Made by a program: the position numbers and the translations under genes. A model generated the notes under the pieces. That model worked only from the letters and a program-made list of their open reading frames with translations, searched no databases and was not told where the DNA came from. Below, one piece after another: positions 13,523 through 23,111 of a stretch of DNA of 23,766 nt (position 1 is its first letter; each line of letters begins with the position of its first letter). The DNA lies in contig CAKQSI010000030.1 in the NCBI GenBank assembly GCA_934272745.1, positions 1-23,766 on the forward strand. Direction: 5' to 3'. The DNA is from an uncultured Clostridia bacterium (lineage in GTDB: Bacteria > Bacillota > Clostridia > Christensenellales > Borkfalkiaceae).

Positions 13523-15856
13523 TTATACCAGCCGCTTAAACCACTTTTCCAACTCGGTTTTTGTGATTTTTACCGCAACCGGACGTCCGTGCGGACAAGT
13601 CAAACCCGGATTTTGCGATAATTTTTCGCGAATCCGCACGATTTCTCCGTCTGAAATGGAAAATCCTGCCTTGATCGCTGCTTTGCACGCCGTTTGCATC
13701 AATTTTTCTTTCAGTATCTCCTTTGCGGAAATTTCCCTCCGCAAAGTTTCTAAGCCGCTGAGCGCGGAACGCAGAAACGCTTCCGGATCCAAACCCAAAA
13801 GGTCGGACGCCAGCGCGGAAATTTTATAAGTTCTGCCGCCAAATTCTTCGATCTCCACCCCGATTTCACGGAAACTGTCCAGATTTTCGCGTAAAAAGGC
13901 GTCTTCCTGCGGATTGACGGACAAAACGTAAGGAATCAGCATGGGTTGCATGACCAATCTGCGATTTTTCACTTTTTCAAGAAGGTCGTCGTAGATCATG
14001 CGCTCGTGCACGGCATGTTGATCGACCAGATACAGCGTTTCGTCACACTCGAAAAACAAATAGGTTTTGAACGCCTGCCCGATATAGGTCATCGTCGCAA
14101 GCGGCGAAACGCCGGAGTTTTTCTCAATTTGCCCGGAAGAAGCACCGAAAACGGCGGCATTTGCAATTTTTGCCGCGCCGTCCTCTTGCAAATCTTCCTT
14201 TTGCTCTATCGCGCCGGAGGCTTGCAACCCCCTGCTTTCGCCCGGATCTGCCGCAGCATTTTGCGAATTTGCGGCAAACGAGGGGGCATTTTCTCCTTTT
14301 ACTGCCGCGTCACGGATATTTTCTTGTTTTTCGACAGCGCTCCGCAGAGCGCCGCCCAAAAGCGCAGACTTTTCCGCTGTCATTGCCGCCCCCGCAGCAC
14401 CGTTTCCCCTATCGCCAGCCGCAGAATTACCGCCGGCAAATTTGACCGCCGCTTCCGCCTGCTCGATAAAGCGCTTGTTTTCGGCAAAAATCGCGTCTTT
14501 TTCCGCTTCCGAAAGCGCCCCGTCCGCCTTTTGGGCGCCGTTTCCTGCGGATTTATCCGCTCCGCCAAACCCGTAAGAACCACTCTTAAAATAGTCGGCA
14601 GCGGCAACTTTGGCACCTTCCGCATCGTTTTCCTGCTTGATCTTGCGATAAATTTCGTCCAGACTCAAATTTTCGTTTTTGTCTTTCTTTTCGGACTTCG
14701 GCGCGGCAAAACTTGCGCCGGAAGCAGCAAATCCGCCCGGTTTCAAGCCGCTTTCTGCTTTATGCAAGCCGTTTTCCGCCCCGCCCGATGCGGGATTTTC
14801 CGTCTCCGCCGGACCGGTTTCCGCAAGCGCGGAGCCCTTGGGCAGATTTTTCACGATATCGATCGCAGCCGTGCTGCCGTCGAGCACCGCAGAAACCACC
14901 GAGTACAACGAGCCGTACACCACCTGATTGTCCTGAAAACGCACGTCGGCTTTATTCGGATGCACGTTGACGTCCACAAATTCGCCCGGAAGGTCGATGT
15001 AAAGCAGGTAGAAGGGATAATTCCGCTTCATCAGATAGCTTTGATAGGCGTTGTGTACCGCGGAAGCGATGGTCTGATTGACGATATAGCGCCCGTTCAG
15101 CACCACCGTCTGATAGGTACGGTTGCCCTTGGTATAGAAATGTTTGCCGAGATAGCCGTAGATATGCAGACCGTGTTTTACCGTGTCGATATAGAACGAA
15201 TTTTCTACCGCTTCTTTTCCGTAAACGGCAACAAGCGCCTCTTCCGCGCTGCCGCCGAACGAGCGGTAAACGGTTTTTCCGTTGGCAATATAAGTAAACG
15301 CGACCGTAGGATTTGCCAGGATAAGGCGCGAAACGGTATTCGACACGTCCGCTTCTTCCCCGCGCTCGGTTTTTAAGAATTTCGCCCGCGCCGGCGTATT
15401 GAAAAAGAGGTCGCGCACGGTGACCGTCGTCCCGATCGAAACCGTACTTTCGGTAATTTCCGACAGCACACCCCCTTCCGAGGTGATTTCATATCCGCCG
15501 TCGCCGCCGGCATAAAAGGAAGCGATAGTCGCCCGCGATACGGCGCCGATAGAAGACAACGCTTCCCCGCGGAACCCCAGCGTGTGAATGACCGAAAGGT
15601 CTTCCGCCACTTTGATTTTGCTGGTCGCGTGCGGTAAAAACGCGCGGGACAAGTCTTCTTTATCCATACCAAAGCCGTCGTCCGTGACGCGGATCAGCGT
15701 AGTGCCGCCGTTTTCGATCTCGATTTTTATCTCTTCAGAACCCGCGTCGATCGCATTTTCCACCAACTCTTTAACGACAGAATAAGGGCGTTCGACCACT
15801 TCTCCGGCGGAAATCTGATTATAGACCGACGGTTTTAAGACGTTGATTTTTCCCAT
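13523..15856 (-). CDS. mutL: DNA mismatch repair protein MutL (endonuclease type)
   Basis: A 777-residue mismatch repair protein. The N-terminal GHKL ATPase has ELVENAIDAG (30-39), DDGFGMD (59-65), the HATSKI region and TLGFRGEAL (92-100). A linker of about 240 residues (345-585) is rich in Ala, Glu, Lys and Asn. The C-terminal domain has the endonuclease motif DQHAVHERMIYD, where the last acidic residue is Asp instead of the usual Glu, then ACKAAIKAG and CPHGRP, so it should nick DNA as in bacteria without MutH. It lies nine bases after mutS, with AGGAT just before the ATG. Typical MutL proteins are 600-650 residues; the extra length is in the linker. Confidence 0.96.
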   Translation of the reverse strand: MGKINVLKPSVYNQISAGEVVERPYSVVKELVENAIDAGSEEIKIEIENGGTTLIRVTDDGFGMDKEDLSRAFLPHATSKIKVAEDLSVIHTLGFRGEALSSIGAVSRATIASFYAGGDGGYEITSEGGVLSEITESTVSIGTTVTVRDLFFNTPARAKFLKTERGEEADVSNTVSRLILANPTVAFTYIANGKTVYRSFGGSAEEALVAVYGKEAVENSFYIDTVKHGLHIYGYLGKHFYTKGNRTYQTVVLNGRYIVNQTIASAVHNAYQSYLMKRNYPFYLLYIDLPGEFVDVNVHPNKADVRFQDNQVVYGSLYSVVSAVLDGSTAAIDIVKNLPKGSALAETGPAETENPASGGAENGLHKAESGLKPGGFAASGASFAAPKSEKKDKNENLSLDEIYRKIKQENDAEGAKVAAADYFKSGSYGFGGADKSAGNGAQKADGALSEAEKDAIFAENKRFIEQAEAAVKFAGGNSAAGDRGNGAAGAAMTAEKSALLGGALRSAVEKQENIRDAAVKGENAPSFAANSQNAAADPGESRGLQASGAIEQKEDLQEDGAAKIANAAVFGASSGQIEKNSGVSPLATMTYIGQAFKTYLFFECDETLYLVDQHAVHERMIYDDLLEKVKNRRLVMQPMLIPYVLSVNPQEDAFLRENLDSFREIGVEIEEFGGRTYKISALASDLLGLDPEAFLRSALSGLETLRREISAKEILKEKLMQTACKAAIKAGFSISDGEIVRIREKLSQNPGLTCPHGRPVAVKITKTELEKWFKRLV

Positions 15857-15865
15857 ATCTATCCT

Positions 15866-18550
15866 TTATTCTCCTTTCAGAAGTTCGGAAAGTTCGGAAA
15901 CGAAGCTAAGCGCGGAAAGCGGCGTCATGCGGTCGGGATCGGCTTCCCGGATCCTTGCAAGCGCTTCTTTCTGGTTTTCGGTCATTTCATTACCGCCCGC
16001 CGAAACGCCGGCGGATCCCGCCATATTTTCGTCGCCCTGCGCCGCGGAAGCGGAAACTTCCGCCGCGTCTTCCGCAGCAATTTCCGAAATGAGGTCGGCT
16101 TTTTTGCCTTTTGCCCCTAAAAGATCTTTCTTTTCCAACTTTTTCAGAATGGCCTTGGCGCGGTCGGTCACCTCTTTCGGTACGCCGGCAAGCGCCGCCA
16201 CTTCCACACCGAAACTGCGGTTCGCCCCGCCGCGGACAATTTTCCGCAGGAAAACGACCGAGTTATCCGTTTCCTTTACGGTAACTTTATAGTTTTTCGT
16301 GCCGTCCATACGCCCTTCCAGCTCGGTCAGCTCGTGATAGTGCGTGGCGAACAACGTTTTCGCCTTGATCTTTTCGGTGATATGTTCGACCACCGCCCAT
16401 GCAATGGAAAGCCCGTCGTAAGTACTGGTGCCGCGCCCCACTTCGTCTAAAACGAGCAGGCTGTTTTCGGTACTGCGCTGCAAAATCGCCGCAACTTCGG
16501 TCATTTCCACCATAAAGGTACTTTGATCGAAGATGAGGTTATCGCTTGCGCCAACCCGGGTAAATACGCGGTCGAGCATGGGAATTTCCGCTTCCCTTGC
16601 GGGGACGAAACTGCCCGCATGCGCCATGATCGCGATCAGCGCCACCTGCCGCATATAGGTGCTTTTCCCCGCCATATTCGGACCGGTAATGATCATCGTG
16701 CGGTTTTCGCCGTTGTCGAGCAAGGTGTCGTTCGGCACGAACTGCTCTTTGGAAACCGCTTCCACCACGGGGTGACGACCCGCCGTAATTTTCATCTCTT
16801 CGCCGCTCGGAAGCACTTTGGGGCGAACGTAACGGTTCTCTTTCGCGACCGTAGCAAGCGACAACAAACAGTCCACGTAGCCGATGGCGGAAGCCGTTTT
16901 CAGTATTTCGGGCAGGCGGCTGCGGATCTTTCTCTTGATATCGTCAAACAGTCGAAGTTCCAGCGCGATACTCTTTTCGTCGGCGCCTAAAATGCGCTCT
17001 TCCAGCGTTTTTAACTCTTCGGTGATGTACCGCTCGGCATTGACCGTGGTCTGCTTTCTCTGATAGTCGTAAGGAACCAGTTCCTTATAGGAATTGGTAA
17101 CTTCGATATAATAACCGAATACGCGGTTATAGGAGATTTTCAGGTTTTTGATGCCGGTTTTTTCCCGCTCGCGGGACTCCATTTCCGCAATGAGAGACCT
17201 GCCGTTTTTGGCGTCGCTCTTCAGTTCGTCCAGTTCCTTGGAGTAGCCCTTTTGAATAAAGCCGCCGTCCCGTTCGTTTTGCGGCGTTTCCACCGGGTCG
17301 ATCGCAGAAGAAAGCAGCCGCTCCAGATCCTCGAGATCGGCAATCTCCCCCGTCGCCTTTTGCATTGCGGCGGAAGTCAGCGTGGAAAGTTGGAATTTCA
17401 GCCCCGGCAACGCGCGGAGCGACGAACATAAACTAAGCGCGTCCCGCGGCGAAACTTTGTCGTTGGAAATGCGCCCGGCAAGGCGGGAAAGATCTTTCAC
17501 CGCAGACAACAGTTCACCGATACTCTGGCGCAGAAGAGTGGATTTCGTCAGTTCTTCTACCCCGTCCAGACGGAAATCGATCTCTTCCGGATCATTCAGC
17601 GGGCGGGTCAGCCACTCGATCAGGCGGCGCGCACCCATGCCCGTTCTGGTCTTATCCAGCACCCAGAGGAGCGAACCGAAACGCTTTCCGTCCCGCATGG
17701 AATTCAAAATTTCCAGATTGCGCAGCGCGTTATAGTCGAGAATCAACCCGTCGCCCTGCTCAATATATTTCACGGCGCAGAGGTTGGGAAGTTCGTGCTT
17801 CTGCGTTTCCAGAAGATAACCGAGCAGCGCGCCGGAAGCGATCTTTGCCGCTTCTGCCCCTTCCGGGAAAAACGCTGCAAGGCTGAGTACGGAAAACTGC
17901 TTTTTCAGCGCGGCTTCGCACTTGTCACGATTGAAAAGCGAGGCGTTCAGCGTGCGGAATCTGGGCAGCATCCCGCGGGAAACTGCAGGAGATTCCGCCG
18001 TCAGTTCCCTCGCGCGGTCGTTTGCCACCACTTCGGCGGGGCTTAAAATCACCAGTTCTTCGAGAACGGCGGAAAGCGCGTTATCCCCCTCGCGCTGAAT
18101 CGCGTAAAAATCCCCCGTCGTAATATCGGCATAGGAAAGCGCCGCGGTATTTTCCCCCGCGTACAAAAGCGCGATGTAGTTGTTGTTTTTTTCGCTGAGC
18201 GCGCTGTCGTCGGTCATCGTCCCCGCGGAAACCACGCGCACCACGCCGCGGGCAACCATGCCTTTGGCAGTCGCCGGATCTTCCAGCTGTTCGCAGATGG
18301 CGACCTTTTCCCCCGCCGCAACCAGTTTTGCGATGTAGGAATCCGCCGCGTGGAACGGCACGCCGCACATGGGCGCTTTCTGTTCCAGTCCGCAATCCCG
18401 CCCGGTCAGCACCAACTCGAGAATTTCGGAGGCGCGCTTTGCGTCGTCGAAAAACATTTCGTAAAAGTCGCCCAGACGATAAAAGATGATACAATCGGGG
18501 TACTCGTCTTTCACCGAAAGGTAATGTTTCATCATAGGAGAAAGCGGCAT
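15866..18550 (-). CDS. mutS: DNA mismatch recognition ATPase MutS
   Basis: An 894-residue MutS1 that clamps on mispaired bases and recruits MutL. The mismatch-reading motif GDFYEMF has F29 and E31. The C-terminal ATPase has Walker A GPNMAGKST (near residue 622), Walker B LLVLDEVGRGTST and the TLFATHYHELTEL region. After the helix-turn-helix part there is an Ala/Gly/Glu-rich insertion (about 820-850) before a C-terminal ARIREADPDRMTPLSALSF helix region. It starts three bases after miaB, using GGAGGG in the end of miaB, so the two are coupled. Confidence 0.97.
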   Translation of the reverse strand: MPLSPMMKHYLSVKDEYPDCIIFYRLGDFYEMFFDDAKRASEILELVLTGRDCGLEQKAPMCGVPFHAADSYIAKLVAAGEKVAICEQLEDPATAKGMVARGVVRVVSAGTMTDDSALSEKNNNYIALLYAGENTAALSYADITTGDFYAIQREGDNALSAVLEELVILSPAEVVANDRARELTAESPAVSRGMLPRFRTLNASLFNRDKCEAALKKQFSVLSLAAFFPEGAEAAKIASGALLGYLLETQKHELPNLCAVKYIEQGDGLILDYNALRNLEILNSMRDGKRFGSLLWVLDKTRTGMGARRLIEWLTRPLNDPEEIDFRLDGVEELTKSTLLRQSIGELLSAVKDLSRLAGRISNDKVSPRDALSLCSSLRALPGLKFQLSTLTSAAMQKATGEIADLEDLERLLSSAIDPVETPQNERDGGFIQKGYSKELDELKSDAKNGRSLIAEMESREREKTGIKNLKISYNRVFGYYIEVTNSYKELVPYDYQRKQTTVNAERYITEELKTLEERILGADEKSIALELRLFDDIKRKIRSRLPEILKTASAIGYVDCLLSLATVAKENRYVRPKVLPSGEEMKITAGRHPVVEAVSKEQFVPNDTLLDNGENRTMIITGPNMAGKSTYMRQVALIAIMAHAGSFVPAREAEIPMLDRVFTRVGASDNLIFDQSTFMVEMTEVAAILQRSTENSLLVLDEVGRGTSTYDGLSIAWAVVEHITEKIKAKTLFATHYHELTELEGRMDGTKNYKVTVKETDNSVVFLRKIVRGGANRSFGVEVAALAGVPKEVTDRAKAILKKLEKKDLLGAKGKKADLISEIAAEDAAEVSASAAQGDENMAGSAGVSAGGNEMTENQKEALARIREADPDRMTPLSALSFVSELSELLKGE

Positions 18551-18553
18551 CGT

Positions 18554-19882
18554 TTAACCCTCCACTTTTTCGCCGTAAAGGGAAATCCCCTCTACTTTGC
18601 CGATCGCGACGCGGACGAAGTTCCCCACCTCATCTTTATCGCTTTTGAAATGCACCGCGTGTCCGTAAGTATCTCTGCCGAGATACAGCCCGGTTTCCCG
18701 GTCGAAATCCTCGGTCAGAACGGTCACCGTTTTGTTTTCGTACGCCTTACTCTTTTCCCTCGTGACGGAATTTTGCAGGGCGACAAGCCGCACGATGCGG
18801 TCTTTTTTTACCTCTTCCGGCACCTGATCTTCCATTTTATCGGCGACGGTGCCGCTTCTTCTGCTGTATACAAAGGTGAACGCGTTGTCGTAGCGCACGG
18901 TTTTCACTAAATCAAGCGTTTTTTGGAAGTCCTCTTCCGTTTCTCCCGGAAAACCGATCATGATGTCCGAAGTCAGCGCCATGTCCGGCACTTCTCTCCG
19001 GATAAGATCGATCTCCTTTAAGTAGTCTTCCGCGGTGTATTTGCGGTTCATCCGGCGCAAGACCTCGTTGGAACCCGCCTGCACGGGAAGGTGCAGCGAT
19101 TTACAGACGTGCGGCGTTTCTTTCATCGCAAGAACGAGATCCTCGGTCAGATCTTTCGGATGACTGGTCATGAATCGGAGGAAAAATTCCCCGGGAATCT
19201 CCCCGATCTTTCGGAGCAGCCGCGGAAAGTTTTCCCCGTCCGGGAGATCGTGACCGTAAGAATTGACGTTCTGCCCCAGAAGCGTGATCTCCTTGTATCC
19301 CTCTTTGACGAGCGCGGAAACCTCGCTTATAATATCCGCTTCCTTTCTGCTCCTTTCCCTGCCGCGCACATACGGTACGATGCAGTAGGTACAGAAATTA
19401 TTGCAGCCGTAAGCAATGTTTACCCAGGCGTTGGGGAAACTCGTCCGCTTGGTGGGCGTGCCTTCGGTCACTTTACCGTCGCTTTCCGGGACGACGACCT
19501 GCTTTTTACCCCCTTCCATACGTTTGGAAAGAAGCGCGGCAAATTCGTCCAGATTATGCGTGCCGAACACGACGTCGATAAACGGAAACTTTTTGACCAG
19601 TTTTTCCGCCGCGCCCTTTTGCTGCGTCATGCAGCCGCCGACGGCGATCAGAAGGTCTTTTCTGTCCTTTTTCAAGGGTTTCAGCGCACCGATGTTGCCT
19701 TCCGCACGCTGTTCGGCGTTCTCGCGCACGCAGCAGGTGTTGAAGACCACAACGTCCGCTTCCGTTTCGCTTTTGGCGGGGCTTAAACCCAGTTCTTCCA
19801 AAAGCCCGGCGATTTTTTCGGACTCGTGCACGTTCATCTGACAGCCGTAAGTGACGATATAATAAGTTTGATAACGCTTCAT
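18554..19882 (-). CDS. miaB: tRNA-2-methylthio-N6-dimethylallyladenosine synthase MiaB
   Basis: A 442-residue radical SAM methylthiotransferase that adds a methylthio group to the product of MiaA. The N-terminal domain binds one iron-sulfur cluster (Cys in TYGCQMN, NTCCVREN and GGCMTQ). The radical SAM core has GCNNFCTYCIVPYVRGRE with C-x3-C-x2-C. A C-terminal TRAM domain covers about the last 65 residues. The start at 19882 follows AAGGAA by six bases; an in-frame upstream ATG at 20017 lies in the promoter region and is rejected. First gene of the repair/modification cluster, with a leader of about 100 bases. Confidence 0.96.
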   Translation of the reverse strand: MKRYQTYYIVTYGCQMNVHESEKIAGLLEELGLSPAKSETEADVVVFNTCCVRENAEQRAEGNIGALKPLKKDRKDLLIAVGGCMTQQKGAAEKLVKKFPFIDVVFGTHNLDEFAALLSKRMEGGKKQVVVPESDGKVTEGTPTKRTSFPNAWVNIAYGCNNFCTYCIVPYVRGRERSRKEADIISEVSALVKEGYKEITLLGQNVNSYGHDLPDGENFPRLLRKIGEIPGEFFLRFMTSHPKDLTEDLVLAMKETPHVCKSLHLPVQAGSNEVLRRMNRKYTAEDYLKEIDLIRREVPDMALTSDIMIGFPGETEEDFQKTLDLVKTVRYDNAFTFVYSRRSGTVADKMEDQVPEEVKKDRIVRLVALQNSVTREKSKAYENKTVTVLTEDFDRETGLYLGRDTYGHAVHFKSDKDEVGNFVRVAIGKVEGISLYGEKVEG

Positions 19883-19988
19883 TCGTGATTCCTTAAAATT
19901 TTGGCGGAAAGTCCGGCTTTTTCGGCAGGGACGAAGCATCGCGTCCGGCGACAAAAGGATAGACTCCCCTTTTTGTAATTCTTCGTTT

Positions 19989-20017
19989 ATTATACAATTT
20001 TTCTGGGATTTTAGCAA
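19989..20017 (-). promoter_or_regulatory. Promoter of the miaB-mutS-mutL-miaA cluster
   Basis: Minus strand TTGCTA (20012-20017), 17 bp, TATAAT (19989-19994). The transcript would start near 19982, leaving a leader of about 100 bases that is GC-rich and may fold. Confidence 0.8.
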
Positions 20018-20018
20018 G

Positions 20019-20024
20019 TATAAT
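20019..20024 (+). promoter_or_regulatory. Possible -10 box of the penicillin-binding protein gene
   Basis: TATAAT on the plus strand, 67 bases before the ATG at 20092, with only AT-rich DNA at the -35 position. It touches the -35 box of the divergent miaB promoter, so the two would overlap. Confidence 0.35.
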
Positions 20025-20091
20025 CCGCCGGAATTTCCCGAATACTAAAAGAAAAAGGGGATTTTTCGGGGTTTTTCTCCGGCTGAATTCA

Positions 20092-22617
20092 ATGAAAATC
20101 GTCAAATTTTTATTTCGCATCGCGCTTTTAATTTTGCTTGCGGCGGCAATTTGCAGTCTCGGACTGTTTCTTTACTATAAAACGCTGACGGCGGGGGCAA
20201 CCCTTTCTCCCGACAGGCTGCAAAAAAGCAGTTCTCTCCCCGTCTTTTTCGACGACGCGGGGGCGGAAATCGAAAGCCCGGCGCTTTCTTCCCGCGCGGT
20301 GAAGATCGAAGACCTGCCGTCCCACGTGAAACTTTCGTTCGTCGCCATCGAAGACAAACGGTTCTATTCCCACCGCGGCGTGGACTATCGGCGCATGCTG
20401 GCGGCGGCGATTCGCAATCTGAAAAGCCGCTCGTTTAAAGAAGGGGCTTCCACCATTTCGCAGCAACTCGTCAAAAACACGCACTTGAACAGCGATAAAA
20501 CGCTGCAACGCAAACTGACCGAAATCAAACTTGCTAAAGATCTGGAGCGGCGCTTCGAAAAAGACGAAATTTTAGAATTTTACCTCAATTCCATTTACTT
20601 TGGCGAAGGCGCTTACGGCATCGGCAGCGCTGCTTACCGCTATTTCGGCAAACCTGCGGAAGAGTTGACCGTGGCGGAGAGCGCCACCCTTGCCGCCGTC
20701 ATCAAAGCGCCGGCGCTCTATTCCCCCGTATATAGACCGGAAGCCTGCCTTTCCCGCCGCAATCTGGTTCTTTCCGCAATGAAAGACCAGGGATTTTTGA
20801 CGGAAGAAGACTACGCCGCCGCCCTTTTCTCGCCCCTTACCGTCTGCGAAAAGCAGGACGCGTTCGCTTTGGACTATCTGAAATCTGCGGAAGCCGAAGC
20901 GCGCGAAATTTTGGGCTTTCCCCTGACTTCGTTCGGAAAAAGGGTGGAAATCTACACCGGACTTTCGGTTTTTTTGCAGAAGACGGCGGAGGAATTGACC
21001 TTTGACGCACCGCAAAACGCAGACTTTTCTCTCCTTTTTGCCGACAACGAACAGGCGCTGGTTTCCGCGTTTCGTTCCGCTTCCGGCGACGCGCCGCGGC
21101 AGGCGGGTTCCACCCTGAAACCGCTTGCAGTCTATGCCCCCGCGCTGGAATATGACGTAATCGACCCCGCGACGCCCGTTCTGGACGAGCCGACAAACTT
21201 TTCCGGCTACGCACCGAAAAATTACGGCGATCGCTACTACGGTTACCTCAGCGCAAAAGATGCGCTTGCAAAAAGCCTGAACGTTCCCGCAGTAAAGATT
21301 CTGGAATCGGTCGGCGCGAAAAAAGCGGCAAAAATGCTGCGCGAATGCGGAATTCCCGTCGAAAAAGGCGACGAAGCGCTTTCGCTTGCACTGGGAGCAA
21401 CTTCTTCCGGCGTCACAATGCAACAACTTGCCGCGGCTTATCAGACCGTGGCGCGCGGCGGAATTTACAAGCCTCTTTCCTTTGTCAAAAAAATCGTGGC
21501 GGACGGCACGACGTTGTATGAAAAACAAAAATCCGGCAGTTTTTCCCGCCGGAAAGGCACAAAATCTGCGGAGTTGAACGCAAAACGGCGGATTTTCGGC
21601 GAAGATACTGCATTTTTACTCTGCGATATGCTGACGGAAACGGTAAAAAACGGTACGGCAAAGAAACTGTCTTATATTCCCCTGCCTCTCGCCGCAAAAA
21701 CCGGCACGGTCGGCGATAAAAGCGGCAATTCGGACGCCTATACGCTGTCTTTTACCGAAAAAAACGTGCTTTTGGTGCGACTTTCGGCAAAAAACGGCAC
21801 CTCGGATTCTGCCACAAAACTCCCCAATTCGGTGACGGGCGGCGCACTCCCCGCGGCAATTTCTCAAACCTTTTGGCAAAAATGCCTGGAAAACGACTAC
21901 CGGGCGCAAGGTTTTCTTCCGCCGGAAAACGTAAAAAAAGCCGCGCTCGACAAAAATTTGTACCTTTCCGAACACAAAGAAGCCCTGCTTTCGGACTACG
22001 CCGCATACGCGTTGGACGATGCCCGTGCGTCTTTTGCAGGACGTGCGCCGGGTTTTCCGAACAACGCCGAAACTACAGACAACACGTCCCCCGTAAAACC
22101 GGGCAACGCGTCAACCGTAACCGCAAGCGAAACGCCCTGCATGGCAGGCAGCGTTTCCGATTCTCCCGCACTTTGGTTTTACTATAAGGCTGCGCGGGTA
22201 CCGACCGCGATTTCCGACCCGTTTGCGGAAGCAAAGGCGCGTTTTACAGAGATGAAATGCGATAATTGCAATATTTGCATAGTACTATGTGTAACACAGT
22301 ATGTGGATTTTGACCTGTTTCGGCTTGAAATTTCCGATGATTTACCACATAATCAACAAAAAACCGCTAAAAACAACAAAACCGCACAAAACGGCAAAAA
22401 CCCAACCACTCCCCCTTTTGACACGCAAAACGCAACCTTTCTTTGCCATATTTCCGGCAAATCCGAGTTCTCCCACACCGACCGGAATCTCTGCCCCGGA
22501 AAAGAATACCGCTACGCCGCCGTTCCGGTCAAAACCTGCAATATCGGAAACAAACAGCAGAAAGTTTACGGAATCCCCACCTATTCCGACACGATCACCG
22601 TTCCGTTCAATTTTTGA
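20092..22617 (+). CDS. Class A penicillin-binding protein (glycosyltransferase/transpeptidase)
   Basis: An 841-residue membrane-anchored peptidoglycan synthase of the PBP1 type. Residues 5-28 form a signal anchor. The GT51 domain (about 55-240) has E87 in AIEDKRFYSHRGVDY and ISQQLVKN, KLTEIKLAKDLE and GKPAEELTVAE. The transpeptidase domain has S340-T-L-K343, SLN (395-397) and KTGT (536-539). The region around the active sites is shorter and more divergent than in typical PBP1a. The C-terminal 160 residues hold an FN3-like stretch (about 735-838) preceded by a Cys-rich segment CDNCNICIVLCV (723-734) whose codons contain the recurrent palindrome. The ribosome site is poor. It is divergent from miaB and ends 3' of no clear terminator. 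Confidence 0.93.
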   Translation: MKIVKFLFRIALLILLAAAICSLGLFLYYKTLTAGATLSPDRLQKSSSLPVFFDDAGAEIESPALSSRAVKIEDLPSHVKLSFVAIEDKRFYSHRGVDYRRMLAAAIRNLKSRSFKEGASTISQQLVKNTHLNSDKTLQRKLTEIKLAKDLERRFEKDEILEFYLNSIYFGEGAYGIGSAAYRYFGKPAEELTVAESATLAAVIKAPALYSPVYRPEACLSRRNLVLSAMKDQGFLTEEDYAAALFSPLTVCEKQDAFALDYLKSAEAEAREILGFPLTSFGKRVEIYTGLSVFLQKTAEELTFDAPQNADFSLLFADNEQALVSAFRSASGDAPRQAGSTLKPLAVYAPALEYDVIDPATPVLDEPTNFSGYAPKNYGDRYYGYLSAKDALAKSLNVPAVKILESVGAKKAAKMLRECGIPVEKGDEALSLALGATSSGVTMQQLAAAYQTVARGGIYKPLSFVKKIVADGTTLYEKQKSGSFSRRKGTKSAELNAKRRIFGEDTAFLLCDMLTETVKNGTAKKLSYIPLPLAAKTGTVGDKSGNSDAYTLSFTEKNVLLVRLSAKNGTSDSATKLPNSVTGGALPAAISQTFWQKCLENDYRAQGFLPPENVKKAALDKNLYLSEHKEALLSDYAAYALDDARASFAGRAPGFPNNAETTDNTSPVKPGNASTVTASETPCMAGSVSDSPALWFYYKAARVPTAISDPFAEAKARFTEMKCDNCNICIVLCVTQYVDFDLFRLEISDDLPHNQQKTAKNNKTAQNGKNPTTPPFDTQNATFLCHISGKSEFSHTDRNLCPGKEYRYAAVPVKTCNIGNKQQKVYGIPTYSDTITVPFNF
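22278..22290 (+). repeat. Recurrent palindrome, copy 3, inside the penicillin-binding protein gene
   Basis: CATAGTACTATGT, followed by GTAACACAGTATG, resembles the start of 4023-4046. It lies in codons for NICIVLCVTQY just before the FN3-like region. Confidence 0.5.
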
Positions 22618-22955
22618 CAAAAAAAATTTTGACCGAAAACGCAAATACAAATCCGGCACAAGCACCTCGCGCCATTTTAAATTGTTCTTCACAAACACCC
22701 CGCCTTACCCCCTTCCACACAATTACCGCGCGCAATTTTTTAAAACAGACCGGTAGAGCTCCATGTTTTGTTTCCGTGAGACGTTTTTAAGCAACTTAAG
22801 GAATTGCGTGCGGTTTTATAGGGATAGATTTAAAGGGACGCACGTTCAGTTCCATTTAAAACTTACCAACTTTTACCCTACGCAAGCCGAATCGCCCAAC
22901 ATAAACCCTTTCAAAAAAATTTCGCGCAAAAAGTAAAAACTTGTTCCCCATACCG
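22618..22955. other. Intergenic region after the penicillin-binding protein gene
   Basis: About 340 bases, AT-rich, with no supported gene and no convincing terminator. A loose CGTGCG/CGCACG inverted pair lies near 22806-22845. Otherwise nothing recognised. Confidence 0.5.
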
Positions 22956-22985
22956 TTGACAAAACTTTGTTTTTTGTTCTATAAT
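22956..22985 (+). promoter_or_regulatory. Promoter of the M-box leader
   Basis: TTGACA (22956-22961), 18 bp, TATAAT (22980-22985): both boxes are perfect. It predicts a transcript start near 22992, so about 120 bases precede the M-box core. Confidence 0.85.
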
Positions 22986-23111
22986 ATAAACAGAAGTATC
23001 GGTTTTATTGAAAAGGTTCTTTTCGTGTCAAGATAAGCAATACTTGCCGATTTTGCGCCAAGAACGCGGAAATTCCCCGAAAAAGGAGTATTCTCCCCCG
23101 AAACTGCTTCC

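Noticed and set aside
13946..15376. 476-codon plus-strand frame opposite mutL, and other long frames opposite hflX, comEC, miaB and the PadR gene.
   Set aside because: Shadows of real genes caused by codon composition; no ribosome sites and no domains.
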